A DNA stretch of 64,000 nt from Iodobacter arcticus (GTDB lineage: Bacteria; Pseudomonadota; Gammaproteobacteria; Burkholderiales; Chitinibacteraceae). Location: NCBI RefSeq assembly GCF_042664895.1, contig NZ_JBHTBQ010000014.1:124001-188000 (forward strand). The letters are read 5' to 3'. Both the position numbers and the translations under genes were made by a program. Under the pieces are notes generated by a model. It saw only the letters and a list, made by a program, of their open reading frames with translations. It was not told the origin of the DNA and ran no database searches. The first letter of the stretch is position 1. Every line of letters begins with the position of its first letter. Positions 53,116-63,313 of the stretch are shown here, in pieces.

Positions 53116-56100
53116 TTAGCCAACAAATTGACGAGCATTGCGGAACATGCGCATCCATGCGCCGTCGTCGGTCCAATCGCTTGGGTGCCATGAGTTTTGC
53201 ACGGTGCGGAACACGCGTTCTGGGTGCGGCATCATGATGCTAAAGCGACCATCGGCGGTGGTTACACTGGCAATTCCCTGTGGGCTGCCGTTTGGATTAG
53301 CTGGATAGGCTTCGGTGGTTTTACCATGGCTATCAACATAACGCATGGCGACCAAGGCTTTGTTGATGTCGCCTTGCTGGCTAAAGTTGGCAAAGCCTTC
53401 ACCGTGAGAAATCACCACCGGCATACGGCTGCCGGCCATTTCGCTGAAGAATAGCGATGGGGATTTTGTCAGCTCAGCCATCACCAAGCGCGCTTCAAAC
53501 TGCTCGCTTTGATTACGGGTGAATTTAGGCCAGTGAGCGGCTCCAGGGATAATGCCGGAAAGGTTCGCCATCATCTGGCAACCGTTACACACACCTAAAC
53601 CAAAGGTATCTGTGCGGCCAAAAAAGGCTTCAAATTGCGCACGGGCTGCAGCATTAAAGAGAATCGATTTCGCCCAACCTTCACCCGCACCCAGTACATC
53701 GCCGTAGCTAAAGCCACCGCAAGCGGCCAAGCCTTGGAAAGCGGCCAGTTGTACACGGCCAGAAATCACATCGCTCATGTGTACGTCAACGGCGGTAAAG
53801 CCTGCACGGGTAAACGCGGCAGCCATTTCTACATGGCCATTCACGCCTTGCTCACGCAGTACGGCGATCTTAGGGCGAATGCCGGTTGCGATATACGGCG
53901 CTGCGATGTCGATATTCTGATCAAAGCTTAGCTTGGCGAATAAGCCTTTTTCGTGCTTGTCGCTAAGGCGTGCATATTCGGCATCAGCACCGGCAGGATT
54001 GTCGCGTAGACGCTGAATGCGCCAGCTGGTTTCTGACCATGCTTTATGTAAATCAATGCGCGATTCTTCTAAGACCAAGCGATTACGCGCCTTGATCTTG
54101 AGTTTGTCGTCGTGGTTGGTGCTACCAATCACATGCAGCTCGGAGCGGATATCTACGTTAGCAAAGGCGGCAATCACGGCGGCAGTATCGGTGCGCTTCA
54201 CTTGCAAGACTGCGCCCAGCTCTTCGTTAAACAGCACGCCCATCACGCGGGCATTGGCTTCACGAACAACATCTTCGGCGGTGAATTCATTTTGCTGGCG
54301 CTGACGGCGGCGACGCTCGATACACAGCTCGTCTACTTCCAAGGTTACGCCAACATGGCTGGCAAACATCATTTCAGCAATCGTGGCAAACAGGCCGCCA
54401 TCGGAGCGGTCGTGATAGGCAAGTAATTTGCCTTCTGCATTGAGTTGCTGCACGGTACTAAAAAATGATTTCAGGTGCGGCACATTCACAATGTCTGGCG
54501 CGGTATTACCAATCTGCTTATAAACCTGCGCCAGTGCAGAGCCGCCTAGGCGGCATTTGCCATCACCCAGATCGATCAGAATCAGATCAGAATCAACATT
54601 GGTTTGCAGCTCAGGCGTCAGTGTTTTGCGTACATCGGTGACCGGTGCAAAGGCAGAAATCACTAAGGACAATGGCGCAACCACTTGCTTCGCCTCGCCA
54701 GCCTCATCCCAAACGGTTTTCATTGAAAGCGAATCTTTACCGACCGGAATCGATACACCCAGCTCGCGGCAAAGCTCTAAACCGACGGCTTGCACGGTGT
54801 CATACAGATTAGCGTCTTCACCTGCGTGGCCAGCTGGGGCCATCCAGTTTGCAGACAGTTTTACATCAGATAGCTGACGAATCGGCGCAGCTGCAATATT
54901 GGTTAGCGCTTCACCCACGGCCATACGGCCAGAAGCCGGGCCAGAAATCAGCGCCAGCGGCGTGCGCTCGCCCATCGCCATGGCTTCGCCTAGATAGCTA
55001 TCGTAAGCCATAGCAGTAACGGCCACATCGGCCACCGGAACTTGCCAAGGGCCAACCATCTGGTCGCGAGCGGTAAAGCCGCCCACGGTGCGATCGCCAA
55101 TATTAATCAGGAACGATTTGTCAGCAACGGAAGGTAAACGCAATACGCGGTAAGCGGCTTCTTTCAGCTCCAAATCAGAAGCGTCAAAAACAGCCAGCTC
55201 AGGCGTAATACGGCTCACGTCGCGTGTCATTTTGGGTGGCTTGCCGAGTAAGACATTCATTGGCATATCGACAGGCTTGTTTTCGAAATGATCATCAGCC
55301 AAGACCAGATGTTTTTCATCAGTGACACGGCCAACCACGGCAAACGGGCAACGCTCGCGTTCGCAAATCGCTTCAAACGCGAGCAAATCTTTAGGATCGA
55401 TCGCCAATACATAACGCTCTTGGCTTTCGTTCGACCAGATTTCCTTAGGCGCCATGCCTTTTTCTTCGATATTTACTTTGCGCAGATTAAACACCGCGCC
55501 TTGGCCTGCATCGTTCACCAGCTCAGGGAAGGCATTGGAAATACCGCCCGCGCCTACATCGTGAATCGACAACACTGGATTATTTGCACCCAGCTGCCAG
55601 CAGCGATCGATCACTTCTTGCGCACGGCGCTGGATTTCCGGGTTGCCGCGCTGTACTGAATCGAAATCCAGATTGGCTGCATTGTCGCCAGTTGCCATTG
55701 AGCTGGCCGCGCTGCCACCCATACCAATCAACATGCCGGGGCCGCCGATCTGGATGAGCAGCGAGCCATCTGGCAAGCCGTTTTTCTTAACGTGTAGCGC
55801 GCTGATATTGCCCAAACCACCGGCAATCATAATTGGCTTATGGTAGCCACGACGCTCGCCGTTTAGGTCTTCTTCGAATGTACGGAAGTAACCACAGATA
55901 TTCGGGCGGCCAAATTCATTATTAAACGCAGCTGCGCCAATCGGGCCTTCGATCATGATATCTAGCGCGCTGGCAATGCGATCTGGCTTGCCGTAAGGCT
56001 GAGCTTCCCAAGGCTGCTCGGCACCCGGAATATTTAAGTTCGATACGGTAAAGCCAGCCAAGCCAGCCTTAGGCTTAGAGCCACGGCCAGTTGCGCCTTC

Positions 56101-57066
56101 GTCGCGAATCTCACCACCCGAGCCGGTTGCCGCACCGGCAAATGGGGAAATAGCGGTGGGGTGGTTATGCGTTTCCACCTTCATCAAAATATGTGTTTGT
56201 TCGGTGCTGAATGCGTATTCGGCGCTACCTGCTTGCGGATAAAAGCGGCCGATTTCTGCGCCTTCAATCACTGAGGAGTTATCCGAATAAGCTACGACCG
56301 TGCCCGCTGGTGCCGCTTTATGCGTTTCGCGGATCATGCCAAACAGGCTGTAATCTTGTTTCTCGCCATCAATAATAAAATCGGCGTTAAAAATCTTGTG
56401 GCGGCAGTGCTCAGAATTGGCCTGCGCAAACATGGTCAGCTCAACATCGCTTGGGTTACGGCCTAGCTTGTTGAAGTTTTCTACCAAGTAATCAATTTCA
56501 TCATCGCTGAGGGCCAGGCCAAATTCGCTATTGGCTTTGACTAGCGCGGTTTTACCACCACCAAGGATATCAACCGTCAGAAAAGGCTTAGGCTCGAAGT
56601 GGCGGAATAATTCACGACCGGCTTCCAGGCTGCTAAATACTTCTTCAGTCATTCTGTCGTGGAGTAAAGGCAACAGAATGCTTTGTTCTGCTGCTGACAA
56701 AGGGCTGCCGCCTTCCTTGCTGGCGTAAATCACGATGCCGCGCTCGATACGGGCAATCTTGCCTAAGCCACAATGCTGGGCAATATCGGTGGCTTTCGAC
56801 GACCAAGGAGAAATCGTCCCTAAGCGCGGCAAGACCATAATCAGGCTACCGACGGCTAAGTCAGGCTGAGCCGGTTCGCCATAGTGCAGAATCTTGCTGA
56901 GGATGGTGTTTTCGCCCTGCGTCAGCTCGGCGCTCACTTCGGCGAAGTGCCAATACTCAGCATAAATCTGCGCAGAAATGCTTTTCGCAGCCAGAGCGGC
57001 GGTCAGTTTTTCGACCCGGAAAGATGAAAGCGCGGTACCGCCGCGCAATTGGAGAACGTCAGCCAT
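53116..57066 (-). CDS. purL: Phosphoribosylformylglycinamidine synthase
   Basis: Fourth step of purine synthesis, converting FGAR and glutamine to FGAM with ATP. 1316 residues from the chosen start, the normal size of the large single-chain form. It has the synthetase core (GRGSKPKAGLAGFTVSNLN, NIPGAEQPWE) and FTRNQSEQFEARL near the end. The C-terminal glutaminase domain carries the nucleophile in GLGVCNGCQMMANLSGIIP, with HGEGF and PHPERVFR. The frame extends to an ATG at 57126, but MADVLQLRGGTALSSFRVEKL at 57066 fits the family; the upstream one has a better ribosome site. Single gene with its own terminator. Confidence 0.96.
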   Translation of the reverse strand: MADVLQLRGGTALSSFRVEKLTAALAAKSISAQIYAEYWHFAEVSAELTQGENTILSKILHYGEPAQPDLAVGSLIMVLPRLGTISPWSSKATDIAQHCGLGKIARIERGIVIYASKEGGSPLSAAEQSILLPLLHDRMTEEVFSSLEAGRELFRHFEPKPFLTVDILGGGKTALVKANSEFGLALSDDEIDYLVENFNKLGRNPSDVELTMFAQANSEHCRHKIFNADFIIDGEKQDYSLFGMIRETHKAAPAGTVVAYSDNSSVIEGAEIGRFYPQAGSAEYAFSTEQTHILMKVETHNHPTAISPFAGAATGSGGEIRDEGATGRGSKPKAGLAGFTVSNLNIPGAEQPWEAQPYGKPDRIASALDIMIEGPIGAAAFNNEFGRPNICGYFRTFEEDLNGERRGYHKPIMIAGGLGNISALHVKKNGLPDGSLLIQIGGPGMLIGMGGSAASSMATGDNAANLDFDSVQRGNPEIQRRAQEVIDRCWQLGANNPVLSIHDVGAGGISNAFPELVNDAGQGAVFNLRKVNIEEKGMAPKEIWSNESQERYVLAIDPKDLLAFEAICERERCPFAVVGRVTDEKHLVLADDHFENKPVDMPMNVLLGKPPKMTRDVSRITPELAVFDASDLELKEAAYRVLRLPSVADKSFLINIGDRTVGGFTARDQMVGPWQVPVADVAVTAMAYDSYLGEAMAMGERTPLALISGPASGRMAVGEALTNIAAAPIRQLSDVKLSANWMAPAGHAGEDANLYDTVQAVGLELCRELGVSIPVGKDSLSMKTVWDEAGEAKQVVAPLSLVISAFAPVTDVRKTLTPELQTNVDSDLILIDLGDGKCRLGGSALAQVYKQIGNTAPDIVNVPHLKSFFSTVQQLNAEGKLLAYHDRSDGGLFATIAEMMFASHVGVTLEVDELCIERRRRQRQQNEFTAEDVVREANARVMGVLFNEELGAVLQVKRTDTAAVIAAFANVDIRSELHVIGSTNHDDKLKIKARNRLVLEESRIDLHKAWSETSWRIQRLRDNPAGADAEYARLSDKHEKGLFAKLSFDQNIDIAAPYIATGIRPKIAVLREQGVNGHVEMAAAFTRAGFTAVDVHMSDVISGRVQLAAFQGLAACGGFSYGDVLGAGEGWAKSILFNAAARAQFEAFFGRTDTFGLGVCNGCQMMANLSGIIPGAAHWPKFTRNQSEQFEARLVMAELTKSPSLFFSEMAGSRMPVVISHGEGFANFSQQGDINKALVAMRYVDSHGKTTEAYPANPNGSPQGIASVTTADGRFSIMMPHPERVFRTVQNSWHPSDWTDDGAWMRMFRNARQFVG

Positions 57067-57363
57067 GTCTTTGATCTTTGATAGGAAAGCCTCGGGAAGT
57101 CGCAATGATACCCAAAAACGACTCATTTCGCCTTGAATATCGGCAAAGTTTGCGAACTTATAAAGAATGTTTAGCAGGGCATACTGACTTGTGAAAGGTA
57201 TTTTCTTGATTTTGCTTACTGTTAGTTTTGTGGAATATTTTAATATGCTGAACTTATTGATAAGATTTTGAGTGGTATGTAGAAGAGATATTTATTACAT
57301 TTTCTGGGATTTATTTTAAATAGTTATAAAAGCACTTTGAAAAAATCTGGGCGTTATTTTTGT
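57067..57363. other. Intergenic spacer upstream of purL
   Basis: About 300 bases, AT-rich toward the right. It must hold the purL promoter; a PurR-type operator was looked for by eye and not found. No RNA gene or repeat noticed. Confidence 0.4.
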
Positions 57364-57645
57364 TTAGTTAAACTTAAACTTAAATTTAAAACTTACATAG
57401 GCAAAGCGGCATGGGGTTTGAACAATAAATACATTCTGTGATGGAGAAAATGGCGTTTCTTGGTTAAATATATTATTGATTGCCACATTGATTGCGCCGT
57501 TTTTATTTCGTTGGTAGCAGATGGATAAATTCACCAAACTGTATGAAGGTATGTTTGGCATACCAGCTGCACCAGCTGCTAAGACTTGTGGATCGCTAGT
57601 ATCAATTGTACTGGTGAAGGTACTTGTCTGAATTTGTACCGTTAA
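57364..57645 (-). pseudogene. Remnant of the C-terminus of a TonB-dependent receptor
   Basis: Read on the minus strand the open frame gives YYLTVQIQTSTFTSTIDTS and then MPNIPSYSLVNLSICYQRN, AINVAINNIFNQETPFS and a terminal CRFAYVSFKFKFKFN. NIPSYSLVNLSI, INNIFNQETPF and a final alternating Phe strand are what the last three strands of TonB receptors look like. There is no start codon, signal peptide or plug domain, and the frame closes at 57718. It lies directly after the intact receptor on the same strand, so it is probably a decayed second receptor copy, although a short independent protein cannot be excluded. Confidence 0.7.
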
Positions 57646-57658
57646 GTAATATAAAATT

Positions 57659-57697
57659 GCAAAAAGAGCAAAGTCATTCAGGCTTTGCCCTTTTTGT
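57659..57697 (-). terminator. Terminator-like hairpin downstream of the TonB receptor
   Basis: On the minus strand AAAAAGGGCAAAG and CTTTGCTCTTTTT form a 13-bp stem with one mismatch around CCTGAATGA and end in T residues. It probably ends the receptor transcript. A second hairpin, CAGGGCC/GGCCCTG, lies nearer the receptor stop (about 57803-57821) without a T run. Confidence 0.65.
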
Positions 57698-57835
57698 CTT
57701 TGAAACTTAGGTACTGATTAATTCGCTTCACCAGCCCCAAGTAATCAATTAATGCGTGATTAACTTTTTGTTTTAATAAAGCTAAGCAATAAGCCCCTCT
57801 ACAGGGCCAGACCGGCCCTGAAGGATGCTTTGTTT

Positions 57836-60403
57836 TTAGAACGAGTATTTGACTCCGAGTTGGTAGAAGCTACCACGTGCCGTATACAACGGAGCAAAGC
57901 CTGGAGCAGAATACGTTCCAGCGGCCACGCCCGAGAACTCAGGCATACGATCAAATACGTTTTTTACTGCAGCATCAATTCTCAGGTTTTTTATGCCGGT
58001 GTAAGCCAGTGTCAGATCAACCTCGGAATGACTAGCAACACGGCGAGCTTCTGGATTGTAGTTATCCTTATCGTCTGGGCTGGCATTCACATCTTGGAAG
58101 CTGGCCGTAGTACGCACACCTACTCCTCCAGTCCAACCACCTTGCTCTACATCGAAGCGGAAGGTGTTGCGCCATTGTGGCGAGCCATAGGTATCGACCC
58201 ATTCTTCCATTGAACCCGTATCGTTTGATTTTTTCAACTGCAGGTAATAGGTGTTGTTATTACTAAAGGTGAATGTGGCGAGTGAAGTAGGAAAACGCAG
58301 CTTCATATCGGTATCAATACCGGCATTCTCTTGTTTGTTACGGTTTTTCTTCTTCTGCGTCATCATCCAGCCATACTCGGCGCTGGGGGCAATTTGACCC
58401 GCTTGCAGTGCTTCCAGGTAAGTTTGATCAGAAATAACATCATCTTTCTTGATCATCCACCAGTCTAGCGAGCCGCTAAATGGGCCCACCTCACCCACAA
58501 CACCTAGGTTGAGCGACTGACCTTTCTCGGGCTTCAACTCAGGATTACTACTTGTAGTACGCTGACCATTAATGCCGTTTTTCTTGCAATCGGCCAAATC
58601 TGCAGCGTTCAGATTTGGAATGTAATCGCACTCCGTATCAGCAAAAGTATGCGCGCCTTGTGATGGGCCTTGATACAAATCCTGCAGAGTTGGCATGCGG
58701 AAACTTTCTGAGTACGAAGCACGAACCATCAGATTTGAAATAGGCTGGAAACGTGCAGCCAAACGTGGTGAAAATTTGGCATTACCCCCTTGGTAGCTGT
58801 CGTAACGTAACGCCGCTTGTAGCTCAAGTGATTTGAGAACAGGGGCAATGACTTCCCCGAACAGGGCTTTACCACTGCGTGAGCCTTCGGTAACAACCTG
58901 TTTGATCGAGCCATAAACTTGGTCGTTTTGCTGTAATTGATCAGGAATATCAGACAGTTTCTCGTGCGTGAAACTGGTGCCGACCGCAAATACCACGGCC
59001 CCTCCGGCCAGTTTTAGCCCCGTTTCACCGCTAATTTTGGCATCAAAATACGCTTGTTCCAGCTTAGCCTCGCGTTGAGACTGGATCTTCAGGCTATCAA
59101 CTATCGCTTGATTATTGTTCATTGAAGTTGGATCAATTTGCTGCTTAGCCAGTGCGTCAAAGAATTTACCCTTATGCACGCCGCTATCACTGTTGTTGTT
59201 ACGGCTTACCCCGTAACCACCTGCTATGCTCCAGTCAAAATCAATAATTTGGCCATCAACCCCGAGTACTACATTGCTGAGTGTGTTTTCTTTTTCTGAA
59301 ACACGCCGCCCCGGCTGCATAAAGCGACCGTTAAAGAAAACTTGCTGCGCTTTGTCTGTCGTCACAGCGCCATTCTTATCGATCATCTGGCCGTTTTTGT
59401 AATACGGCATGCCCCCTGGTGCAGGGTGTGCTTCAAAACGATCTTTGCTCTCTGTGTATAGGTATTGTGCATAAGCTTGGGTTGTTTCGTTGAGTTTTAC
59501 GCGGCCTAGTAACATTAGATTTTTACGGTCAGCACCCGTACTCAGTGACAATACATCTTGGTAAGGGTCATAAGCACACTGACCATTGCTTCTGATTAAA
59601 TCAGTTGGGCAGCCAGGCGCAACTTGTTGCCATTTGCCTTTAATTCGAACGTTGCCATAGGGAGAATAGCTGCTGCGCGAATCAGTGCCGCCAAAACGGC
59701 TAAAGTCTGCTGTGTTTGAAATTTCTCTGTCTTTGGTATAAATCGGATCGCGTTTTAAAACATCAAATGATCCAAATACATTAAAGCCTTGCTCATCAAG
59801 GTCACCATAACCGCCCGTTACACCTGCTGTTTTTTCGGTGCCATCGCCACGGCTGGATTGGCCAAATGAGCTGCGAATCTCGCCGCCCTGATAATTTTTC
59901 TTGGTAATAAAGTTTACTACGCCAGCAACTGCATCGGCACCATAAATGGCAGAACCCCCATCCTTGAGTATGTCCACACGCTCAATCCCTGACATAGGCA
60001 GGGCGTTGATATCGAAAGACTCACCACCACCCATCGCGTGTTTAGGCAAACGACGGCCGTCCAGCAGGATCAAGGTATCGCCACTACTCAAGCCACGCAT
60101 GCTGATGAATGCACTACCTGAAACAGATGGATAGTTCGATTTTTGCTCATAAGAGTCATCAAAATCGAGGCTGGCCACGTTTTTAACAACTTCCTGTACC
60201 GTGGTCGCCGCTATTTTCTCCAGTGCTTTACGGTTTACTGTCTCTACTAAAGCGGCACCTTCTTTCTGAACACGTTTAATGCTTGAGCCCGTTACTTCAA
60301 CGCGTTGAACTTTATTAGGTGTTGGGGCATCTTCAGCAAAAGCTGTAGAAACACAGCTGATACTGGCGATAGCTAATGCTAAGGCTTTGACTGGGAATTT
60401 CAT
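57836..60403 (-). CDS. TonB-dependent receptor
   Basis: 855 residues. Signal peptide MKFPVKALALAIASISCVSTAFA, then a TonB-box-like stretch VQRVEVTGSSIKR, a plug domain (about 40-165) with ISMRGLSSGDTLILLDGRRLP and VDILKDGGSAIYGADAVAGVVNFITKK, and a barrel ending in YQLGVKYSF with terminal Phe. It imports a substrate too large for porins, using energy passed by TonB. Divergent from a GH20 hexosaminidase gene 339 bases away, so chitooligosaccharides are a reasonable substrate guess. Followed by a terminator and the remnant of another receptor. Confidence 0.92.
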   Translation of the reverse strand: MKFPVKALALAIASISCVSTAFAEDAPTPNKVQRVEVTGSSIKRVQKEGAALVETVNRKALEKIAATTVQEVVKNVASLDFDDSYEQKSNYPSVSGSAFISMRGLSSGDTLILLDGRRLPKHAMGGGESFDINALPMSGIERVDILKDGGSAIYGADAVAGVVNFITKKNYQGGEIRSSFGQSSRGDGTEKTAGVTGGYGDLDEQGFNVFGSFDVLKRDPIYTKDREISNTADFSRFGGTDSRSSYSPYGNVRIKGKWQQVAPGCPTDLIRSNGQCAYDPYQDVLSLSTGADRKNLMLLGRVKLNETTQAYAQYLYTESKDRFEAHPAPGGMPYYKNGQMIDKNGAVTTDKAQQVFFNGRFMQPGRRVSEKENTLSNVVLGVDGQIIDFDWSIAGGYGVSRNNNSDSGVHKGKFFDALAKQQIDPTSMNNNQAIVDSLKIQSQREAKLEQAYFDAKISGETGLKLAGGAVVFAVGTSFTHEKLSDIPDQLQQNDQVYGSIKQVVTEGSRSGKALFGEVIAPVLKSLELQAALRYDSYQGGNAKFSPRLAARFQPISNLMVRASYSESFRMPTLQDLYQGPSQGAHTFADTECDYIPNLNAADLADCKKNGINGQRTTSSNPELKPEKGQSLNLGVVGEVGPFSGSLDWWMIKKDDVISDQTYLEALQAGQIAPSAEYGWMMTQKKKNRNKQENAGIDTDMKLRFPTSLATFTFSNNNTYYLQLKKSNDTGSMEEWVDTYGSPQWRNTFRFDVEQGGWTGGVGVRTTASFQDVNASPDDKDNYNPEARRVASHSEVDLTLAYTGIKNLRIDAAVKNVFDRMPEFSGVAAGTYSAPGFAPLYTARGSFYQLGVKYSF

Positions 60404-60742
60404 CTCTCGGCTTCCTTGGATCTGGCTTGTTTTATTAGATAAGTGCCGCTGTAAGCAAGCGTGTAGTCTGATCGTAACAATTACCTTGTAAATATTCCCG
60501 TTTAAAATAGTAAGTCATATTATTTGTTGCGCGTTTATGACAGATGCGGCAATGAAGTACCTTTCACTTGGGGCTGAAGTTGCATCCGCTTTTGCATTTG
60601 TGAGGGGCTGAAGCGATTGGCCGTTCTTAAACTCCGCAATACAAGCAAAGCCTTTGGCTAGTTTCATTGATTGATTGCTCCTACACTCGAGCTGCGCTTT
60701 TGAGCGTGGTGTTTTCACATAAAAACGAGACAGGGAGACAAG
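60404..60742. other. Divergent promoter region between TonB receptor and hexosaminidase
   Basis: 339 bases between two divergent starts, a natural place for a shared regulator site for chitin or GlcNAc use. No operator was identified by eye. A short minus-strand frame (60515-60766) overlapping the hexosaminidase start has no recognisable features and is not called. Confidence 0.45.
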
Positions 60743-63226
60743 ATGACGCAGCCAGCTGGTGCACAATTACAGTTGAAGTGGGAATGCCTGACTAATCATT
60801 ACGAGGGCGATCACTTTTTAGCCGAGCTGACGATTACTAATCTGTCTGATGTGGCTTTAAGCGGGCAAGATTGGGCGATTTACTTCAATACCTGCCGCAA
60901 AATTAAGTCAGAGACGGTGCAAGGCGGCGTGGTGATGGAGCATGTAAACGGCGACGTTTCACGCTTTATTCCCGCCGCAGATTTTGCGGGCTTGCCTGCG
61001 GGTGCTTCGATGGTGGTTCGCTATCAGGGGATCCTCTGGGTGATTAACGAAACTGACGCGCCACTGGGCTTTTATATTGTTTACGGCAATGCGGTGGCTG
61101 ATGCGATTGGCGATCCACAGATCGTGCCTTTTAGCCGCCCGGAGCAATGTAATCGTAATTTAGTAGATGCCGTGCCTTTGATGACAACTGCATTACGTTT
61201 TGCAGAGAACCAGGCACTCACGCTATTGCCTAGCGATACCGTTGGCAAGATTACGCCAACACCGCTCGAGGCGCGTTGGGATGCAGGTCAGTACCTGATT
61301 ACGGCAGCAACTTTGATTGTGTATGGCGAGGCGCTTGCTAAAGAAGCAGCTTTCTTGCGTGCTACTTTGCGCGATGTATCGGGTGTGGAATTACAAAGAG
61401 CCAGCCGTGGTGCTGGGATTACTTTGCAAGTGGCTAAGGTGGATGTACCCCAGAGTGGCGCGCCGCTAGAGGCTTACAGCTTAGAAATTAGTGCGGCAGG
61501 AATTGTGATTACCGGCGCAAGTGCGGCAGGCGTGATGAATGGGATTCAATCACTGCGTCAGCTTTTACCAGTAGATAGCTATCTTAATCCGCAGGCTAGC
61601 TTGGCTGTGCCTTGCGGTTATGTGATCGATGTACCCCGCTTTGCTTATCGCGGCATGCAGCTGGATGTGGGGCGTAATTTCTCTAGCAAGCAAACCGTGC
61701 TGCGTCTTTTAGACTGCATGGCTTTATATAAGCTTAATAAATTTCACTTTCATTTAACCGACGATGAAGGCTGGCGCTTAGAGATTCCATCTTTGCCCGA
61801 GCTAACCGAAATCGGCTCCTTGCGTGGCTTTAGTCCTAATGAAGAAAGTAGCCTGCTACCAAGTTTTGGCTCGGGGGCTGTGGTGCAAGGCTCGGCGGGG
61901 ACTGGCTTTTATAGCCGTGCCGATTTTATTGAAATCCTGCAATTTGCTACCGCCCGCCATATCGAAGTGATCCCAGAAATCGACGTGCCAGGCCATGCCC
62001 GCGCCGCAATCAAGGCAATGGAATTGCGCTATGAGCGCTTAAAAGCGGCTGGCGATTTGGCGGGGGCAGAAGAATATCTGCTTAGCGATTTCAACGATCA
62101 ATCCAAATATGAATCGGTGCAGTTGTGGCACGACAATGTAATGTGCATCGGTCAGGAATCTTGCTACCGATTTATTGAAACGGTGCTGGTGGATATGAAA
62201 GCGATGTTTGCCGAGGCAGGCGCACCGCTCACTACCATGCATACCGGTGGCGATGAAGTGCCGCATGGTGCCTGGGAAGGCTCGCCAGTTTGCCAGGCAT
62301 TTATGCAAGCGCAGGGCATGGCTTCTATTCAAGCGCTGCAAAATTACTTTTTGGCCCGCTATCGCACGCTGCTGCAAAAGCACAATCTGGTATTTGGTGG
62401 TTGGGAAGAGATTGCTTTATCTAAACAAGACGGCAAGCATGGCCCTAATCCGGAATTTGTCGATGCCAAATTCCAGCCCTATGTTTGGAATAATGTCTGG
62501 GGCTGGGGGCAGGAAGATTTTGCTTATCAGTTAGCCAATGCAGGCTATCAAGTGGTGCTGTCGAATGTCACCAATCTGTATTTCGATTTGTCCTACGCCA
62601 AAGATCCGCAAGAGCCAGGTTATTACTGGGGCGGCTTTATTGAAACGCGCGGCGCTTATGAATTCTGCCCGCTGGATATTTACACTACCGCCACGGTTGA
62701 TCTGTTTGGCAATCCGCTTAATGCAGATAGTCTTGCCAAAATGCAGCGCCTAACTCTTGAGGGCACTAAAAATATCTTGGGGATGCAGGGTCAGCTTTGG
62801 GGCGAAAATACACGCAGCCAAGAGCGGGTTGAATATCTGGCGATGCCACGGGTGATTGCCTTGGCAGAGCGTGCTTGGGCGGCTGATCCGGGCTGGACCA
62901 AGATCAGCGATATAGCGGCGCGGGCTGCAAAAATGGATACAGATTGGAATCAATTTGCTAACCGCCTTGGCCAGCGCGATATGCCGCGTTTGGATGGTTT
63001 CTTAGGAGGCTACGGCTACCGTATTCCACTGCCGGGTGTGCAGCGAGAGGGCGGCAAGGTTGCGCTCAATGTATCCGCGCCGGGCTTGGCTTTGCGTTAT
63101 ACCTTGGATGGCAGTGAGCCAACGGCTGAATCGGCACTTTATACCGAGCCGTTTGTCGCCGAGGAAACGGTAAAAGCCGCCAGCTTTAGTCGTACAGGGC
63201 GTAAGAGCAGGACGGTCGTGGCTTAA
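60743..63226 (+). CDS. Beta-N-acetylhexosaminidase, GH20 (chitobiase type), no signal peptide
   Basis: 827 residues in the chitobiase order: N-terminal carbohydrate-binding domain (about 1-160, with DWAIYFNTCRKI), GH20b domain (about 170-300, ending RFAYRGMQLDVGRNF), the GH20 barrel (about 300-740) and a C-terminal Ig-like domain (ALRYTLDGSEPTAESALYT). The catalytic pair is D504-E505 in HTGGDEVPHGAW. It splits GlcNAc from chitobiose and longer chitooligosaccharides. GGGAGA lies before the ATG. Unlike periplasmic or lipoprotein chitobiases it has no signal sequence, so cytoplasmic action on imported sugars is implied. Confidence 0.94.
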   Translation: MTQPAGAQLQLKWECLTNHYEGDHFLAELTITNLSDVALSGQDWAIYFNTCRKIKSETVQGGVVMEHVNGDVSRFIPAADFAGLPAGASMVVRYQGILWVINETDAPLGFYIVYGNAVADAIGDPQIVPFSRPEQCNRNLVDAVPLMTTALRFAENQALTLLPSDTVGKITPTPLEARWDAGQYLITAATLIVYGEALAKEAAFLRATLRDVSGVELQRASRGAGITLQVAKVDVPQSGAPLEAYSLEISAAGIVITGASAAGVMNGIQSLRQLLPVDSYLNPQASLAVPCGYVIDVPRFAYRGMQLDVGRNFSSKQTVLRLLDCMALYKLNKFHFHLTDDEGWRLEIPSLPELTEIGSLRGFSPNEESSLLPSFGSGAVVQGSAGTGFYSRADFIEILQFATARHIEVIPEIDVPGHARAAIKAMELRYERLKAAGDLAGAEEYLLSDFNDQSKYESVQLWHDNVMCIGQESCYRFIETVLVDMKAMFAEAGAPLTTMHTGGDEVPHGAWEGSPVCQAFMQAQGMASIQALQNYFLARYRTLLQKHNLVFGGWEEIALSKQDGKHGPNPEFVDAKFQPYVWNNVWGWGQEDFAYQLANAGYQVVLSNVTNLYFDLSYAKDPQEPGYYWGGFIETRGAYEFCPLDIYTTATVDLFGNPLNADSLAKMQRLTLEGTKNILGMQGQLWGENTRSQERVEYLAMPRVIALAERAWAADPGWTKISDIAARAAKMDTDWNQFANRLGQRDMPRLDGFLGGYGYRIPLPGVQREGGKVALNVSAPGLALRYTLDGSEPTAESALYTEPFVAEETVKAASFSRTGRKSRTVVA

Positions 63227-63234
63227 AGAGTTTC

Positions 63235-63303
63235 GTAGGGTGTGCAAAAGCTGCGCACCGTCTTGCCGAGGTGCGTAACGACTTCGTCGTTTCACACCCT
63301 ACG
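63235..63303. repeat. REP family B hairpin
   Basis: GTAGGGTGTGCAAAAGCTGC and GTCGTTTCACACCCTAC form the outer arms; GCGCACCG and GAGGTGCG are in the loop. Same family as 52081-52310. It lies between convergent genes. Confidence 0.78.
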
Positions 63304-63313
63304 ATTTATGCGT

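Noticed and set aside
60515..60766. 83-residue minus-strand frame overlapping the hexosaminidase start
   Set aside because: No ribosome site or recognisable motif, and it overlaps a certain gene.
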